DNA from: Gigaspora rosea
Taxonomy: Eukaryota > Glomeromycota > Glomeromycetes > Diversisporales > Gigasporaceae
Direction of reading: 5' to 3'
Assembly (NCBI GenBank): GCA_003550325.1
Contig: QKWP01000007.1
Coordinates: 408,629-472,628 of the forward strand
DNA: 64,000 bases
How positions within the stretch are numbered: the first letter of the stretch is position 1; each line of letters starts with the position of its first letter. The notes under the pieces were generated by a model that had not been told where the DNA came from, made no database searches, and was given only the letters and a program-made list of their open reading frames with translations. Made by a program: the position numbers and the translations under genes. Shown here in pieces: positions 11,972 to 23,084 of the stretch.

Positions 11972-13040
11972 ATATTCTATACTAGTTTGGATATTTAGTA
12001 ATTGGAATTTTGAATAGAGGTATTAGTATAAAAATATAGATCATTAAAAAAATATTTACAAATTGGTTATATAAATTAATTAGTTCTAGTTAATAGTTTA
12101 AAGAAATTATTGTATTTTGAATAAGTTCAATATAGACTTTGAATTAGTATATTAATAGTAAATAGAGTTAGAGTTATTGGTTAGCATAGCTAAGAGTAAA
12201 TTTGTATATAAATACTAGGATTTTATTTGCTATAATATTAAATTTGTAGAAAAAGCTTTCTTTTTTAGTTTTGTATATAAAGTTGATTATATTAGAGATA
12301 GAAGTTTAAATAGTTTATAGAGATAAAGAAAAAAATAGTATTATAACTATTTGAGTAATAGGTATATTTTTTAAAGATAATTTGTTTTGTAAGATTAATT
12401 TTTTATTTGGTTAAAAGTTGGTAGAATGAAGATTGTTTAATTGTTAAATTAAAAAGAAGTATAAATATTAAGAATAAAATAAAAATATTAGTAAAAGAAT
12501 TTAATTTTTTTTAGCTAAATATTAAACCAAATAGATAAAATTTGTATTATTGTTGGGGAATAAAAATTTGTTGCACTTGCGACATGTAGCACCCTCTGAT
12601 TCTGACCAATCAAATTGTACAATTTTGTAGACAAAAAATTTATTTTTTAAAAATTAAAATTTTACTAGTAAAATATAAAAATAAATAAGTGATATCAAAA
12701 TATATAGTAAAAATTTTATTCTGAACAACTTTTACTAAATCATAAAGATAGAGTGTCTTAATAAAAAATATTTTAATAAGCAAAATTAAAATTTTGAATG
12801 TTAGCATATGTAAACTTTTTTTACTAATTTAATCTATATTTATGTTTAAGTATTATATGTAAAATTTTACACTAAACAACTTTTTCTAAATTAAAAGGTA
12901 GTTTGTTTTAGTAAAAAAAAGTTTTATATGTGCTAACTTTGGAAATTTTTGATTTTCTTATAAAACATTTTTTTTTACTAAAACAATCAATCTTTATAAC
13001 TTAGAAAAAGTTGTTTAAAATAAAATTTTATATTATAAGG
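11972..13040. other. AT-rich stretch with internal inverted repeats, no gene
   Basis: Weak inverted repeats (about 12640-13040, around AAAATTTTACTAGTAAAAT and TTTACTAAAACAATC). No ORF with coding character. Confidence 0.4.
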
Positions 13041-13084
13041 TGAATATGGATATTATGGCGCTCTACCAATTATAGCATACTACT

Positions 13085-13203
13085 GATATCTTATGATATA
13101 CTGATCAGAATTCTATGATTTTGGTACCAATCGATTAGTCTCAGTGAGACAAATTAATTGGTACCAAAATCATAGAATTCTGACCAATGGATCATAAGAT
13201 ATT
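13085..13203. repeat. Hairpin of the GATTTTGGTACCA family
   Basis: Almost perfect 119-bp palindrome from GATATCTTATGAT to ATCATAAGATATT. The arms contain ATGATTTTGGTACCAAT and the centre is TAGTCTCAGTGAGACAA (about 13137-13153). Siblings are at 14960, 15510, 15705 and 51930. Confidence 0.8.
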
Positions 13204-13480
13204 ACTATAAAAGTAATATTTAAAGTAGATATAGGTATTATGGCAATAAAAGTATTGTAGTCAGTGTTAAAAATTGACTTGGACAAGATGCATATGTGCA
13301 AGTACAATTTTTTTTTGTGCATAAAATCTAGATAAGTAAATGAACATATTTGCTTTTAAAATTAATTTAAATGATTGCACAGAAAAAGCATGTGCAACAA
13401 AAATTAAAATTTTTATGCACAAAAATAATGTGCAACAAAAATTTAAAATTTTAATGCACAAAAAATAATTAGCAATTATA

Positions 13481-13821
13481 TGGGGTGTTCCCTTTTAAAA
13501 GGGCCCATTTTTACATTTTTTTGAAAATTGAGTTTTCGTTAGATTCATATAAATTTTGACATGATTGACATTTTTAAATTATAAATGAAAGTTGATTTGC
13601 ATAATAAAAAATAGAGATAATGTAAAAAAATATTATACGAAGTTGTCTAAGGCCAAGCACATCACGAGATTACCCAATAGTCACCTGTTACATATAACCA
13701 ATTAAAATCGTGAAATTTGATCAATCCCGGATCAGTCCGAAAATCAAAACAAACGGTTAAACTCAATTATCCCAAAATAAAATATATGTAAAAATGGGCC
13801 CTTTTAAAAGAGAACACCCCA
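13481..13821. mobile_element. TA-flanked element with long TIRs (GGGGTGTTCCC family)
   Basis: The 341-bp element starts TGGGGTGTTCCCTTTTAAAA and ends with the inverse, with TA on each side (13479-13480, 13822-13823). The arms continue through GGGCCCATTTTTACATA. The interior (about 13645-13760) shares CTAAGGCCAAGCAC, AAATCGTGAAATTTGATC and GGATCAGTCCGA with the element at 46541-46825. Confidence 0.8.
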
Positions 13822-14959
13822 TATTTTATTTTTTTGAAAGCTTTAATATAATCAATAAAATTTAAGAAATATTAGTTATTACTTTTTTATGCAAATCAGA
13901 TAACTTTTATATGTACTGTTTTCATTTTATATACTTATAAAAGTCCTATAAACATAGCCAAAAAAATTTGTAATTTTTATTATAAAAATGTAAAAAAAAT
14001 CTAATCTTAATGAAATATTTGCTTATTTAAATATAATTTAGAGTAGATATATTTTGTTCTTCTGAACAACTTTTTTTTGTATAAAATCATATTATTTTGG
14101 CTTCCATAAATAGCAACAATTAATAATTGTATATAAAGTTTTTTAAAATTTATTATAAAAAATTTTATATATAATCATTAATTGTTGCTATTTAAAAAAA
14201 ACAAAATAATAATAAGTAAATCAGATTTTTATGCAATAAAAAAAGTTGTTCGAAAGAATAAAATATATCTATTATAAAATTATTATATAAATTAGTTAAT
14301 ATTTTTAATATATTTTTATTTTATGTTTCTGCAAAAAATCAATTTTTTTTTAGCTATTTTTGTACATAAGTAAAATAAAAACAATTCTAATAAGAAGTTA
14401 TCTGATTTGCATGAAAATTTCAAAGTAGTTATATTTATCTTTTTGAACAATTTTTTATTGTGAAAAGCTGATTTAATTAAAAAATTGCAACTTATCTATA
14501 TAGAAACTATCTATTTTTATATATAAATATGATTGTAAAAATGTAATTTTATTATTTAAATTAGGCAACAAATTTTAAAACAATAATAATTATAAATATA
14601 ATTGAGACTATATAGAGGTATTTTTAATATAAAACTAGTAGGTAATTATTTAGGAGGGCAACTGTATTTGTATTAATTTAGTAAACAGTTAACCTCTTAT
14701 CTTCACCATTTTAGTTGATGAGATAGTCTCTTTTAGTTAAATAATAACTATAAATATAATATTAATTTGTAAATCGAAGACTTTACTATATTTATCTATT
14801 TCAATAATTTTTTACATGTATATATGTGCAAGTAAAAATTTTTTTTATATGCACACATGTGCAAGCAATGAATTGTTTGTGCATCTCAAACCTGTATATT
14901 GTTTGCATTTGTGCGAGTAATTTTGGATCTGAATTTAAAATATTGATTGCAGTATACAG

Positions 14960-15080
14960 CAATATCTTATGAACTATCGACCAGAATCATATAATTTTGG
15001 TACCATTCGACTCATTTCATTGAGACGAATCAAATGGCACCAAAATCACACGATTCTGATCAATACTTCTCAGGATATCA
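14960..15080. repeat. Hairpin of the GATTTTGGTACCA family
   Basis: Arms AATATCTTATGA to AGGATATCA, containing AATTTTGGTACCATTCGA. The centre CTCATTTCATTGAGACG has one mismatch relative to the sibling hairpins. Its right arm also pairs with the left arm of the hairpin at 15510. Confidence 0.7.
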
Positions 15081-15086
15081 TAGGTT

Positions 15087-15504
15087 AACCAAAATAAGCT
15101 GCGCAAAGCAAATTTTAAAATTAACATAAAATAATAAATAACTCTCAGTAGAACAGTCCATTTTCGATAATTTTACCACCAAAATGTTCACCTTGGAGAG
15201 GTGATTCTGACAAGCCCAAACTCACTAAAATCCAATCACAGGAACATGAGATTGTTAAGGTTGTATTATTGTTTTGATAAAAATAGATAAGTTTAACTAA
15301 TCAAATTTTTATTAAAAACAAATCAGAAACCTTAGCAATCCCATTATCCTGTAATTAGATTTTAGCGAGTTTGGGCTTGTTGAAATCACCTTTTCAAGGT
15401 GGACATTTTGATAGTAAAATTATCAAAAACAGACTTGTTTACCAAGAGTTATTTATTATTTTATATTAATTTTAAAATTTGGTTAGTGCAGCTTATTTTG
15501 GTTA
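15087..15504. repeat. Large foldback between two sibling hairpins
   Basis: Arms from AACCAAAATAAGCTGCGC (15087) to GCAGCTTATTTTGGTT (15504), about 190 bp each, around an AT-rich loop near 15290. The arms contain TTACCACCAAAATGTTCACC and AAGCCCAAACTC, the same building blocks as in 49308-50211. No ORF. Confidence 0.75.
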
Positions 15505-15509
15505 AATTA

Positions 15510-15625
15510 TGATATATTGAGAAGTATTAGTCAAAATCCCATGATTTTGGTACATTCGATTCATCTCAATGAGACAAGTTAAATGGTATCAAAATCGTCT
15601 GATTATGATCAATAGTTCTCAATAG
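15510..15625. repeat. Hairpin of the GATTTTGGTACCA family
   Basis: Arms ATGATATATTGAGAA to TTCTCAATAGATCAT with ATGATTTTGGTACATTCGAT. Centre TTCATCTCAATGAGACAA (about 15560-15577). Confidence 0.7.
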
Positions 15626-15704
15626 ATCATGAAAAATAGTATGTGCGCCATAATTGGTACCTGTGTTATAATTTATCTTTTTAATTTGTATTTTTTAAAT
15701 GATG

Positions 15705-15830
15705 ATATCTTATAACCTGGTAATTGGAATTGAATGATTTTGGTACTATTCAATTTATCTCTTCAAGATGAATCGATTGGTACTAAAATCATTCAATTCT
15801 GATCAATATGTTATGTATTATTATCTAAAA
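15705..15830. repeat. Hairpin of the GATTTTGGTACCA family
   Basis: Arms GATGATATCTTATAAC to the TTATGTATTAT region, with AATGATTTTGGTACTATTCA. Centre TTTATCTCTTCAAGATGAA. The sequence just to the right (15845-15867) is the inverse of 13041-13063 (AAGGTGAATATGGATATTAT), so the whole 13041-15867 segment is bounded by an inverted repeat. Confidence 0.65.
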
Positions 15831-15930
15831 TACTTAGCTGTGTTATAATATCTATATTCACCTTATTAATTTTAATAGTTTGTCAATTTTTTTTATTTAG
15901 AACTTTAGTAATAACCTTATTTATACTAAT

Positions 15931-16100
15931 AAAACCCCAAAATATATATAGATAGGTCAGATTAATTATAAAATAGAAATATCTGCAGAAAAAACTTTAA
16001 AAATAAGCAAAGAAGTTACCTTAAATAAAAAAGATTTACATAAAAACACCAAAAATAAGCAAACTAATATCTAACCTATCTATATATATTTTGGGGTCCT
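15931..16100. mobile_element. MITE family C, copy 1 (hAT-like)
   Basis: The 170-bp element has inverted ends around ACCCCAAAATATATATAGAT. Flanks ATACTAAT (15923-15930) and ATATTACT (16101-16108) are an imperfect 8-bp duplication. The cleaner copy is at 40324-40497. Confidence 0.65.
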
Positions 16101-16124
16101 ATATTACTGGTAGTTGAATATTTA

Positions 16125-16840
16125 CAGTTGTCACTTCCTATAGTTACCAAGTTGGTTACGCCCTATTTTGGTGATTGTTTAGAGGTATGACTATAAATAA
16201 AATATCTTGTCATAATCATATGCCCATATGCCAATGAGTGTTTAATATAATATATGGGCTTGGTGCTACAAAAAGGGGTAAATTGACAATTTTTCAAAAA
16301 TAATTTTTTTTATACAAATCAAGATTTGGAACATTTTTTACTTAAAACACAAAAGCAGTTATATTAATAAAATTTTGTAGTATAGCTCTTTAAAGTTGGT
16401 ATTTCTTATAATTTATACATATTGGCTAATCCAAAGAATTGCTAATATCTCTTGATCTACTGGTCCGTTTTGGATGATTTAGCTATCAAAATGTTCACCT
16501 CATTAAGACAAACATTTTGATAGCTAAAACATTCAAAATGGACCAGTAGATCAAGAGATATAAGCAATTCTTTGGACTAGTCCATATGAACATAAAAATT
16601 GATTTTCTGAAGATCTTTTGTTTTGTCGATTTACCCCTTATTGCAGCACCAAGCCCATATAGTTGTAACATATTGAAATACTATTAAAAAATTTAAAATA
16701 TTTAACAGTGAATAACTTTTGATCTAGTGGCACAACTGAATTTATCTCAATAAAACAATTTTAATAAGTTTACAATCATTCATGTCTAATTACAGAACCC
16801 AAAATCACTAAGGATTTTTTTCTTCATCAGGAGAGCTTTT
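16125..16840 (+). repeat. Pogo-like dispersed element, copy interrupted by a MITE
   Basis: Starts CAGTTGTCACTTCCTATAG after TA (16123-16124). It matches the uninterrupted copy at 44061-44830 on both sides of the MITE at 16255-16657. The terminus resembles pogo/Tigger TIRs (CAGT..CTCTATAA). No transposase. Confidence 0.65.
16255..16657. mobile_element. MITE family A, copy 2 (inverted relative to copy 1)
   Basis: The 403-bp element has TGGGCTTGGTGCT termini, TA on each side (16253-16254, 16658-16659) and the same inner hairpin (about 16430-16570), here with a degraded centre (CACCTCATTAAGACA). It lies inside a pogo-like repeat whose empty version is at 44061-44830. Confidence 0.8.
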
Positions 16841-16844
16841 TTAG

Positions 16845-17165
16845 TACAGCTCTGTGCAAATTTCTAAAAAAACAATTATTAAAAATTAATGCAAATCTGC
16901 AACCCTGCTAGCGATCGTTAAAGACATTTTTTTTAAATTTCTGTGCAAATTTAATTTTCTGCACAAATTTTCAACAATTAACAATTCAATAATCTGCGCA
17001 CATCAGGATAGTACAGATCTATGCAAATTTTTTAAAAAAACAATTATTAAAAATTAATGCAGATCTGCAACCCTGCCAGCGATCGTTAAAGAAATTTTTT
17101 TTTATTTTCTGCCAGATTTAATTTTCTGCACAAATTTTTAATCAATAATCTGCAGATTGTAAAAA
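16845..17165 (+). repeat. Tandem duplication of about 165 bp
   Basis: Two units share GTACAGxTCTxTGCAAATT, ATTAATGCAxATCTGCAACC and GCGATCGTTAAAGA (units near 16855 and 17015). No coding content. Confidence 0.8.
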
Positions 17166-17205
17166 GCAAATAATAATGCTAATTTTTCATAGAAAAAATC
17201 TAAAC

Positions 17206-17444
17206 AGTGCACCGGTGCACTTAGTGCATCCCTATAAATTTAGTATTAAGGTTAGTGTTAGTGTTAGGTTTAGGGTTAGGGTTAGGGTTAGGGTTAAAGT
17301 TAGGATTAGGGTTGGGTTTAAGATAAAATTGCGAGACTAGCATTTTTGCTTAGTAATACAACAGGGTTACCCTAGTAAAATTGTGAGATAGCTTAGTAAC
17401 ATAACAGGGGTTACCCAAGGGGTGCACTGAGTGCACGGTGCACT
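17206..17444. mobile_element. TIR element carrying telomere-type (TTAGGG) repeats
   Basis: Inverted ends of about 28 bp: AGTGCACCGGTGCACTTAGT at the left and GTGCACTGAGTGCACGG with CACT at the right. At 17253-17310 the interior is TTAGGG-type repeat with several exact units plus variants (TTAGTG, TTAAAG, TTGGGT). The target-site duplication is unclear. Confidence 0.75.
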
Positions 17445-17574
17445 ATATAACAGATTCCTTTTTCATATATTAAAAGAATATATTCGAATATTTATATATT
17501 TCAATAATATAATTTATTACAAATATATATATATTGATCAATTAAAAATAATAAAAAATAATATATTTTTATTA

Positions 17575-17590
17575 AAAAAATAATAATAAT

Positions 17591-17631
<41 letters not shown>

Positions 17632-18636
17632 TATGCAATGTCGCATGCAAGCAGATTTTTATTAGGTTTTTAGATAATACATTCTTGGTTAATGAGAGTA
17701 CATATAGCCACACGTGCAACTTTTGGTTGCCTATTTTAAGTAGTCCGCCCAAAGGTTCTACACTATATGCCGTATCTGTAACCTAACTAGAAGATTACCC
17801 ATTTAAACTTTCTGGTGTCACCTGTCCTGTATCACCTACCACAATTACACCTACACATAACCATGTGCTGCTTCAATTGAAAACCACCCAGATCGACATT
17901 TGCTATACTACTTGGACCCTAATTCTATAGGTAATCTAGTAGCATTCCAACTGCCGGATTACCCTAGGGAGGGTGTAGTACATACCCCCTAATCTTTCTA
18001 TATCCCACACATTTCTAAATTAGGTATTGAATACCTTCGCAATGGCCAAGGCCACCACTAGTAGTCAGGGCTAACCATTAAACCTCACAGTATCCTTGCC
18101 CTTGCAAGGTTCATTCTGATCCCGATACCTACATCAACCAGTCCTATAACCAATCTCTCCCAAACTACCAAACCAGTTAGCCCGGATGGGTCATTGTACC
18201 TCAGCTTTAGGTGCCTTTTTGGTTAACTTCTCTTGGTTCCTAATTCCATAGCATAGGACCTTTTCCTCCAGTACGTCTCCGGCGGCCAGGTTAGTGCCCA
18301 CTTGCCCCGGAGTGTTCGTCCAGTTCTTCAGTCTCAAATTTCGGTATCCGCAGTATTGTCAAAGATCTTCACTACCTCCTTACTCTGGTCTTGCCAAACA
18401 GGTTTCAATTATTCCAGTTCCTTGGATTTGTCTGTATCACGAAACACAACTTCGCCCGAAAGCTTCTATTCAAGATAGTAACCAAGGACTACAGGTAATG
18501 TACCCAACCGATCTTCGAATAAATGTTACTAGTACACAGGCCTATTTTTCTAAATCGTCTCCAGTGGGATTTGAACTCTAGACCTGTCGCTTAGGGGGTG
18601 ACAACCTAACAACTTTCCTAAGTCGCCACACCCTTT
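17575..18636 (-). mobile_element. tRNA-headed SINE-like retroelement, 1.06 kb, with 18-bp target duplication
   Basis: Both flanks are AATAATATATTTTTATTA (17557-17574 and 18637-18654), a perfect 18-bp duplication. Read on the minus strand, the element starts with a tRNA-like head: A-box-like TGGCGACTTAGG (18618-18629) and B-box-like GTTCAAATCC (about 18567-18576). It ends in a (TAA)n(TA)n tail (17575-17631). The GC content is clearly higher than its surroundings, suggesting recent arrival. The body of about 950 bp has no convincing ORF. It is long for a SINE, so it may be a composite with LINE-derived or other sequence. Confidence 0.75.
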
Positions 18637-18654
18637 AATAATATATTTTTATTA

Positions 18655-19500
18655 ATAAAAAAAAAAACTACAAAACATATTACAAGAACATCATAAAAAT
18701 GCCTTCACAAACACCATAAAGACACCACATAAACACCACATGACTCCATAAAGACAACACTGCACAAATGCCATAAAAAAACCACTATACCAACCATGAA
18801 TGTTAGACAGTATGCCTCTCAATTTCAGCAAATTCGACACTAACAACAAGCATATCCAGTAATGTAAGATGCAATAGCCGCCTACCTTGAGCCTGAAAAG
18901 AATTAGTATAACACGAACAAGATACTGAAAGTAAAAAAAAAAAAAAATTGAATACATAACTGTACCAACAACACCAACGGCAAAAAAAACTTCAGGCAAC
19001 ACACCCCCACAGCGACGAAATAGCCTCAACACTAGCGACACCAATGACACCAGTGACGAAAGAACACCAGTGACGAAAGGACACTAGCGATGAAAAAACA
19101 CCAGTGACAAAAGAACATCAACGATGAAAGAGCACCAGTGACAAAAAAATTACAGATGCCGTACAAGTAAAGAAAGAACGCGAAATGTATGACACCACAC
19201 TGCCAATTTTATATTTCCGGTCAAAGTATAATCTACAAGAGAAAAGGTTAGTCAACAAGAGATGATTAAAAAATGAAAGCAAGAAAGAAACAAGTCACTT
19301 CTTTTTGCTACTCTTTGAAAACTCCAATCTCGGCACTATTTCACGAAACGAAACATTACTTCCCCAATACCAAATTTAAGATTCCCAAGCCCAGCACCAT
19401 CACATGTTCCTGATTAAAGTAACAAAGGAAGGAAAAAACTAAAAAAAGATTGAAATATAAGATAGTAGAAAAAAATAATAATACAATAAAAAAAAGTTTT
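18655..19500. other. Less AT-rich intergenic segment with a 17-bp minisatellite
   Basis: At 19035-19145 about six units of ACACCAGTGACGAAAGA-type sequence repeat. Upstream there is ACACCATAAAGACACCAC-type simplicity. The minus-strand 119-residue ORF (18691-19050) is hydrophobic, low complexity and unrecognised; I do not call it a gene. The ACCAACGGC/AGTGACGA flavour resembles 40860-41000. Confidence 0.5.
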
Positions 19501-19558
19501 ATACTTATCTTGATTATTTTGTATAACTGGTGATGTAAATCGTCTTAAAAATAAATTA

Positions 19559-20081
19559 ATTCGTGATTCTTTTGTAAACAATAGTACTATCATAGTAAAA
19601 GTTGGGGGGAATCTAATATAAGTTTTATAATAGAGCTGAATCCAGCTTCACCCACAAGGTAGGTCATCTTTTTTTCAAGATAGCCTTTCTTGGAGCTCTA
19701 ATAAAAGTTATAGAGCTGATTTTTGTGGTTCTAATAGTAGTAAAATCAGTAAAATTGATCTGGTGGTTGTTGAGATACCTTAGCTTTTCTTCTTACAATC
19801 ATATAAGGTTTCTTTAAAATTTTTTAAAGAAATTTTATATGATTATAAAGAGAAAGGCTAGGGTATCTCAACAACCACCAGGCCAATTTTACCGATCTTA
19901 CTACTATTAGAACCACAAACATCAGCTCTATAACTTTTATTAGAGCTCCAAGCAAGGTTATCTTGAAAAAAAGATGACCTACCTTGTGGGTGAAGCTGGA
20001 TTCAGCTCTATTATAAAACTTATATTAGATTCCCCCAACTTTTACTATGACAGTACTATTGTTTACAAAAGAATCATGAAT
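19559..20081. mobile_element. Large near-perfect foldback element (TA-flanked)
   Basis: 523 bp from ATTCGTGATTCTTTTGTAAA to the inverse, with TA on each side (19557-19558, 20082-20083). The arms of about 240 bp are almost identical, including TAAAAGTTGGGGGGAATC and GAGCTGAATCCAGCTTCACC. The loop is centred near 19825 (TTCTTTAAAATTTTTTAAAG). No ORF. High arm identity suggests it is young or kept uniform by gene conversion. Confidence 0.8.
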
Positions 20082-20189
20082 TAAATAAAATATAATAAAT
20101 ACGTAAAAATGGTAAAATAAATATAATTAAAATAAAAATTTATTAAATTATATCTATAACTATATACTAAAAAAATTTGAGTGTAACGT

Positions 20190-20290
20190 TTTTGTGTAAT
20201 GATAACGTTTAGAGTAATCTATTCATACTGTGTAATGATAACATTTAGATTACCTATTTATACTATGTAATGATAACGTTTAGACTAACA
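20190..20290 (+). repeat. Tandem repeat, about 36-bp unit, 2.7 copies
   Basis: Units begin GTGTAATGATAACGTTTAGA at about 20193, 20230 and 20267. Confidence 0.75.
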
Positions 20291-20364
20291 ATATAAATAA
20301 TTGTATTAAAGTATAGTATTTATTTATACTGCAATATGATTGGGCAATATAATTTGTGTAACAC

Positions 20365-20540
20365 TTATATGCATATAGGTTACACAAAAGCTTATTGTAT
20401 AGTTTTCGCAAAAATAATTTTTAGTTACACACTGCTAATGCTGTGTATTGTTACACTAACCCTATTTGGGTAACTTTTAGGTTTGAACCCAAGTCAGGTT
20501 ATTTGAACCAAAACTGGGTTCATTTGAACCAAATTAGGTT
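20365..20540 (+). repeat. Dispersed repeat, copy 2
   Basis: Same sequence as 9170-9345: GGTTACACAA, then TTTTCGCAAAAATAATTTTT. It continues into the TTGAACCAAA minisatellite. Confidence 0.55.
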
Positions 20541-21250
20541 CATTTGAATCAAAATCGGGTTTATTTGAGCCAAATTATGTTTATTTGAATCAAAATAAGG
20601 TTTATTTGCTTTATTTGAACTGTTACAGTACCAGAAGCCTTCTTTAATTCTGATAGAGTAACAATCACACGGCTCCTGAGATCCCTTACTTTGGGCGTGA
20701 AGCGGTGTGCAAGAGGGAAGTATAGTTTCTTTTATGTCTGTAAGAAACTACACACTTCTCTGAGGCAGTTCGGTATAAAACAACAAGAGATAATACACAG
20801 TTTATTAATTTAACAAGAGGGCTATTCCAAGGTGTCTGTTCCTTAGAAATCCCAAGAGTTTATTAATAATAAGAGAGGAGGATAAATAATATAAAGGTAA
20901 AGATAAAATACAATGTCTGGATCTGTCTAAAACTAAGGGAAATAAGGTGGGTTTATATATCTATTGAGCTAAGCGTCGCTAAGCGTCGTTAAGCGTCGCT
21001 AAGCGTCATTAAGCGTCACTAAGCGTCGTTAAGCATCGCTAAGCGTCATCAAGCGTCACTAAGCGTCGTTAAGCGTCGCTAAGCGTCATTGAGTGTCATT
21101 GCACATCAATTTCGCATATCACTATTACTAAATACAGTTATTACAAAATTTTCTTATTAAGTTCTAATTTTCAAACTAATTTTTACCAAAATTAAAACCT
21201 ATTCTATATCAGAACCAAAAGCAGGTTTATTTGAACCAAACCTGGGTTTA
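20478..21250 (+). repeat. Minisatellite of about 21 bp, split by an LTR
   Basis: Units of GGTTCATTTGAACCAAATTA type run from 20478 to 20620 and resume at 21212-21250, on the other side of the inserted LTR. Confidence 0.75.
20621..21211. mobile_element. Solo LTR (591 bp) with 4-bp target duplication
   Basis: Starts TGTTACAG and ends ATATCA, giving TG...CA termini. The flanks are GAAC on both sides (20617-20620, 21212-21215), and the host minisatellite continues across. Inside is a 10-bp tandem array (AAGCGTCGCT-type, 13 units, 20971-21100). No internal retrotransposon domain or second LTR is present, so this is a recombined solo LTR. Confidence 0.75.
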
Positions 21251-23084
21251 CTATTTTCTAAAAAAGCTATTGTCATTATTTTTTTAAAAATTTTTAAAGA
21301 AATTATTAGCAGTTGCTACATATAAAAGTTTAAAGTTTACTAAGTAAATCTCAAAAATGCTATTAAGTAAAGTTGTTCAGAACAATGAAATATATTTATA
21401 ATAAAAATTTAAAAATATTTAAACAACCTTTAATTATTATTTTTTTAATTTTTTAAAAAATTTAACAATTTAAAAATAAGCTATTCTAATGTTTTTGTGT
21501 AACTTTTTGGCCAAAAAGAACATTATTTCAAACATATACAATATTTGAACTAGGCATTATTAGATAGCAACCTGTCACTATCAGTGTCTGAAATTGGGTT
21601 GCGGAGTCTGTGGACCGCAACAAATTTTAAATTTCCGCAACTAAAATCTGAAGTGCATATGCAAATTTCGCATATAAATTTGCAAATTTTACTTATAAAT
21701 TTTGATTAAATGCTTATACGTGCAACTAATTTTTATAATTCGCAACTATTTTTTTATTTAGTTGCAGCCTGCAACTAATTTAAAAATTAAATTACTACTG
21801 GGCAACTTTTGAAATTTTTTATTTTTTTTAAAAAAAAACAATGCAAATATACCAAAAGTTTTATTTAAAAAAAAGCAAATCACTATTGGGCTACTATTGG
21901 GCCAACTCCTAAAATTTTTTTTAAATTGGTATTACAACATTATGAAATTATAAACCCAACAAATTCTATTAAAAAAAAATTAATACATGTTCCAATAAAA
22001 TCGTCAACGTTTTAAAGACTCAAAGAATGTTTATATTTGCATAGTACTTATATTATATCAGCTGATTTGATTTTTTGGGCCTTTTTTCGATAAACTATTA
22101 CACGAAAATTTGCTCCTAAGTAACGTTGAAAAACTAACAAATGAAGCACTTATTACAACTAATAAAAGAGCTTCTTTGACATATAAACAAGTTAAAAAAA
22201 AACAATAAAACTCAATAAAAGAGCTATGCTAAGCTATAGAAAGACGTGCTTTTACCGTTTGATAAAATATTCAGGTGTTTTAGGAAGAGAACAATAGGTT
22301 TATGATGGGTTGGCAACTTCAAGGATAAACTCAGAAGCAGATTTTTAAAAAACTGACCTTTTTAACACATATTTGGTTTATAATTAAATATATAAGCACT
22401 ATAAATTTCTAGGTATTTAATTATAAACACAAGATTAGTTAAAAAGGCAGTTCTTATGAAAATTCGTACTGTAATAAATTTTAAGTACGAAATTTCTTTG
22501 ATAATCCTCAATCATGTTGGTTGATTTTGGGGTTGAAACAAATCGACCAATATGTTACATTTACCAATATATACATTTATCTAGTACTTTCATATATGTT
22601 CGCCTGGTACTTTCATACATGTTCATCTAGTGCTTCCATATGAGCCCTCAAAAGTAGAAACCAGACTATTTTGCAGATTACAGGTTTTGAGAAAATTGGC
22701 AAAAACTATTTTGTTACACAAATTAAACCAATTTAAAATAGTATATTCATGATTAACAAACCTGTTTAAACAGGATTATTAGATCTGTAGACTTGAAGAT
22801 TGCTTTTAAAATCTTAGTAAATCTATTTTTAGATTATAGTATCAAAAGCTTTTAAATGTTGTATTACAAAAATTTATTAGTAATCAGACTTTCATTATTA
22901 AGTAAAAAAGTTTGGGCTTTAAATTTTATACCTAGTCAATCAAACAGGTTAATTTTCAAAAAATTGTCAAATTGTCTGGTTTTTAGTTTTGAGAGCCTAT
23001 ATATACTCGCTGGGTATTTCTATACATGTTTGTCCAGTACTTCCAGGATACGTTTGCTTGGTGCTTTTATTAAATATTCAACCA
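21251..23084. other. AT-rich stretch without a gene; dispersed repeat at 22290-22560
   Basis: The segment at 22290-22560 (AATTCTGAAGCAATTTTT-like, TAATAAATTTTAA, GTTGGTTGATTTTGGGGT) resembles 43600-43870. Around 21590-21800 GCAACTA-type words recur (TTGCGGAGTCTGTGG). The 99-residue ORF at 22856-23155 is part of a repeat and is not called. Confidence 0.5.

Noticed and set aside
13267..13461. 64-residue minus-strand ORF
   Set aside because: Made of short ATTTTTATGCACAAAA-type repeats; no domain.
18294..18581. 95-residue plus-strand ORF
   Set aside because: It overlaps the tRNA-like head and body of the SINE-like element, on the opposite strand.
18541..18636. tRNA gene on the minus strand
   Set aside because: A- and B-box-like sequences are present, but it is the head of a retroelement with a target duplication, and a clean cloverleaf is not evident.
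20971..21100. CRISPR-like regular repeat
   Set aside because: Contiguous 10-bp tandem units without spacers, inside an LTR of a eukaryotic genome.
21580..21800. CAGTGTCTGAAATTGGGTT as a hAT terminus
   Set aside because: No matching inverted end or 8-bp duplication found downstream.
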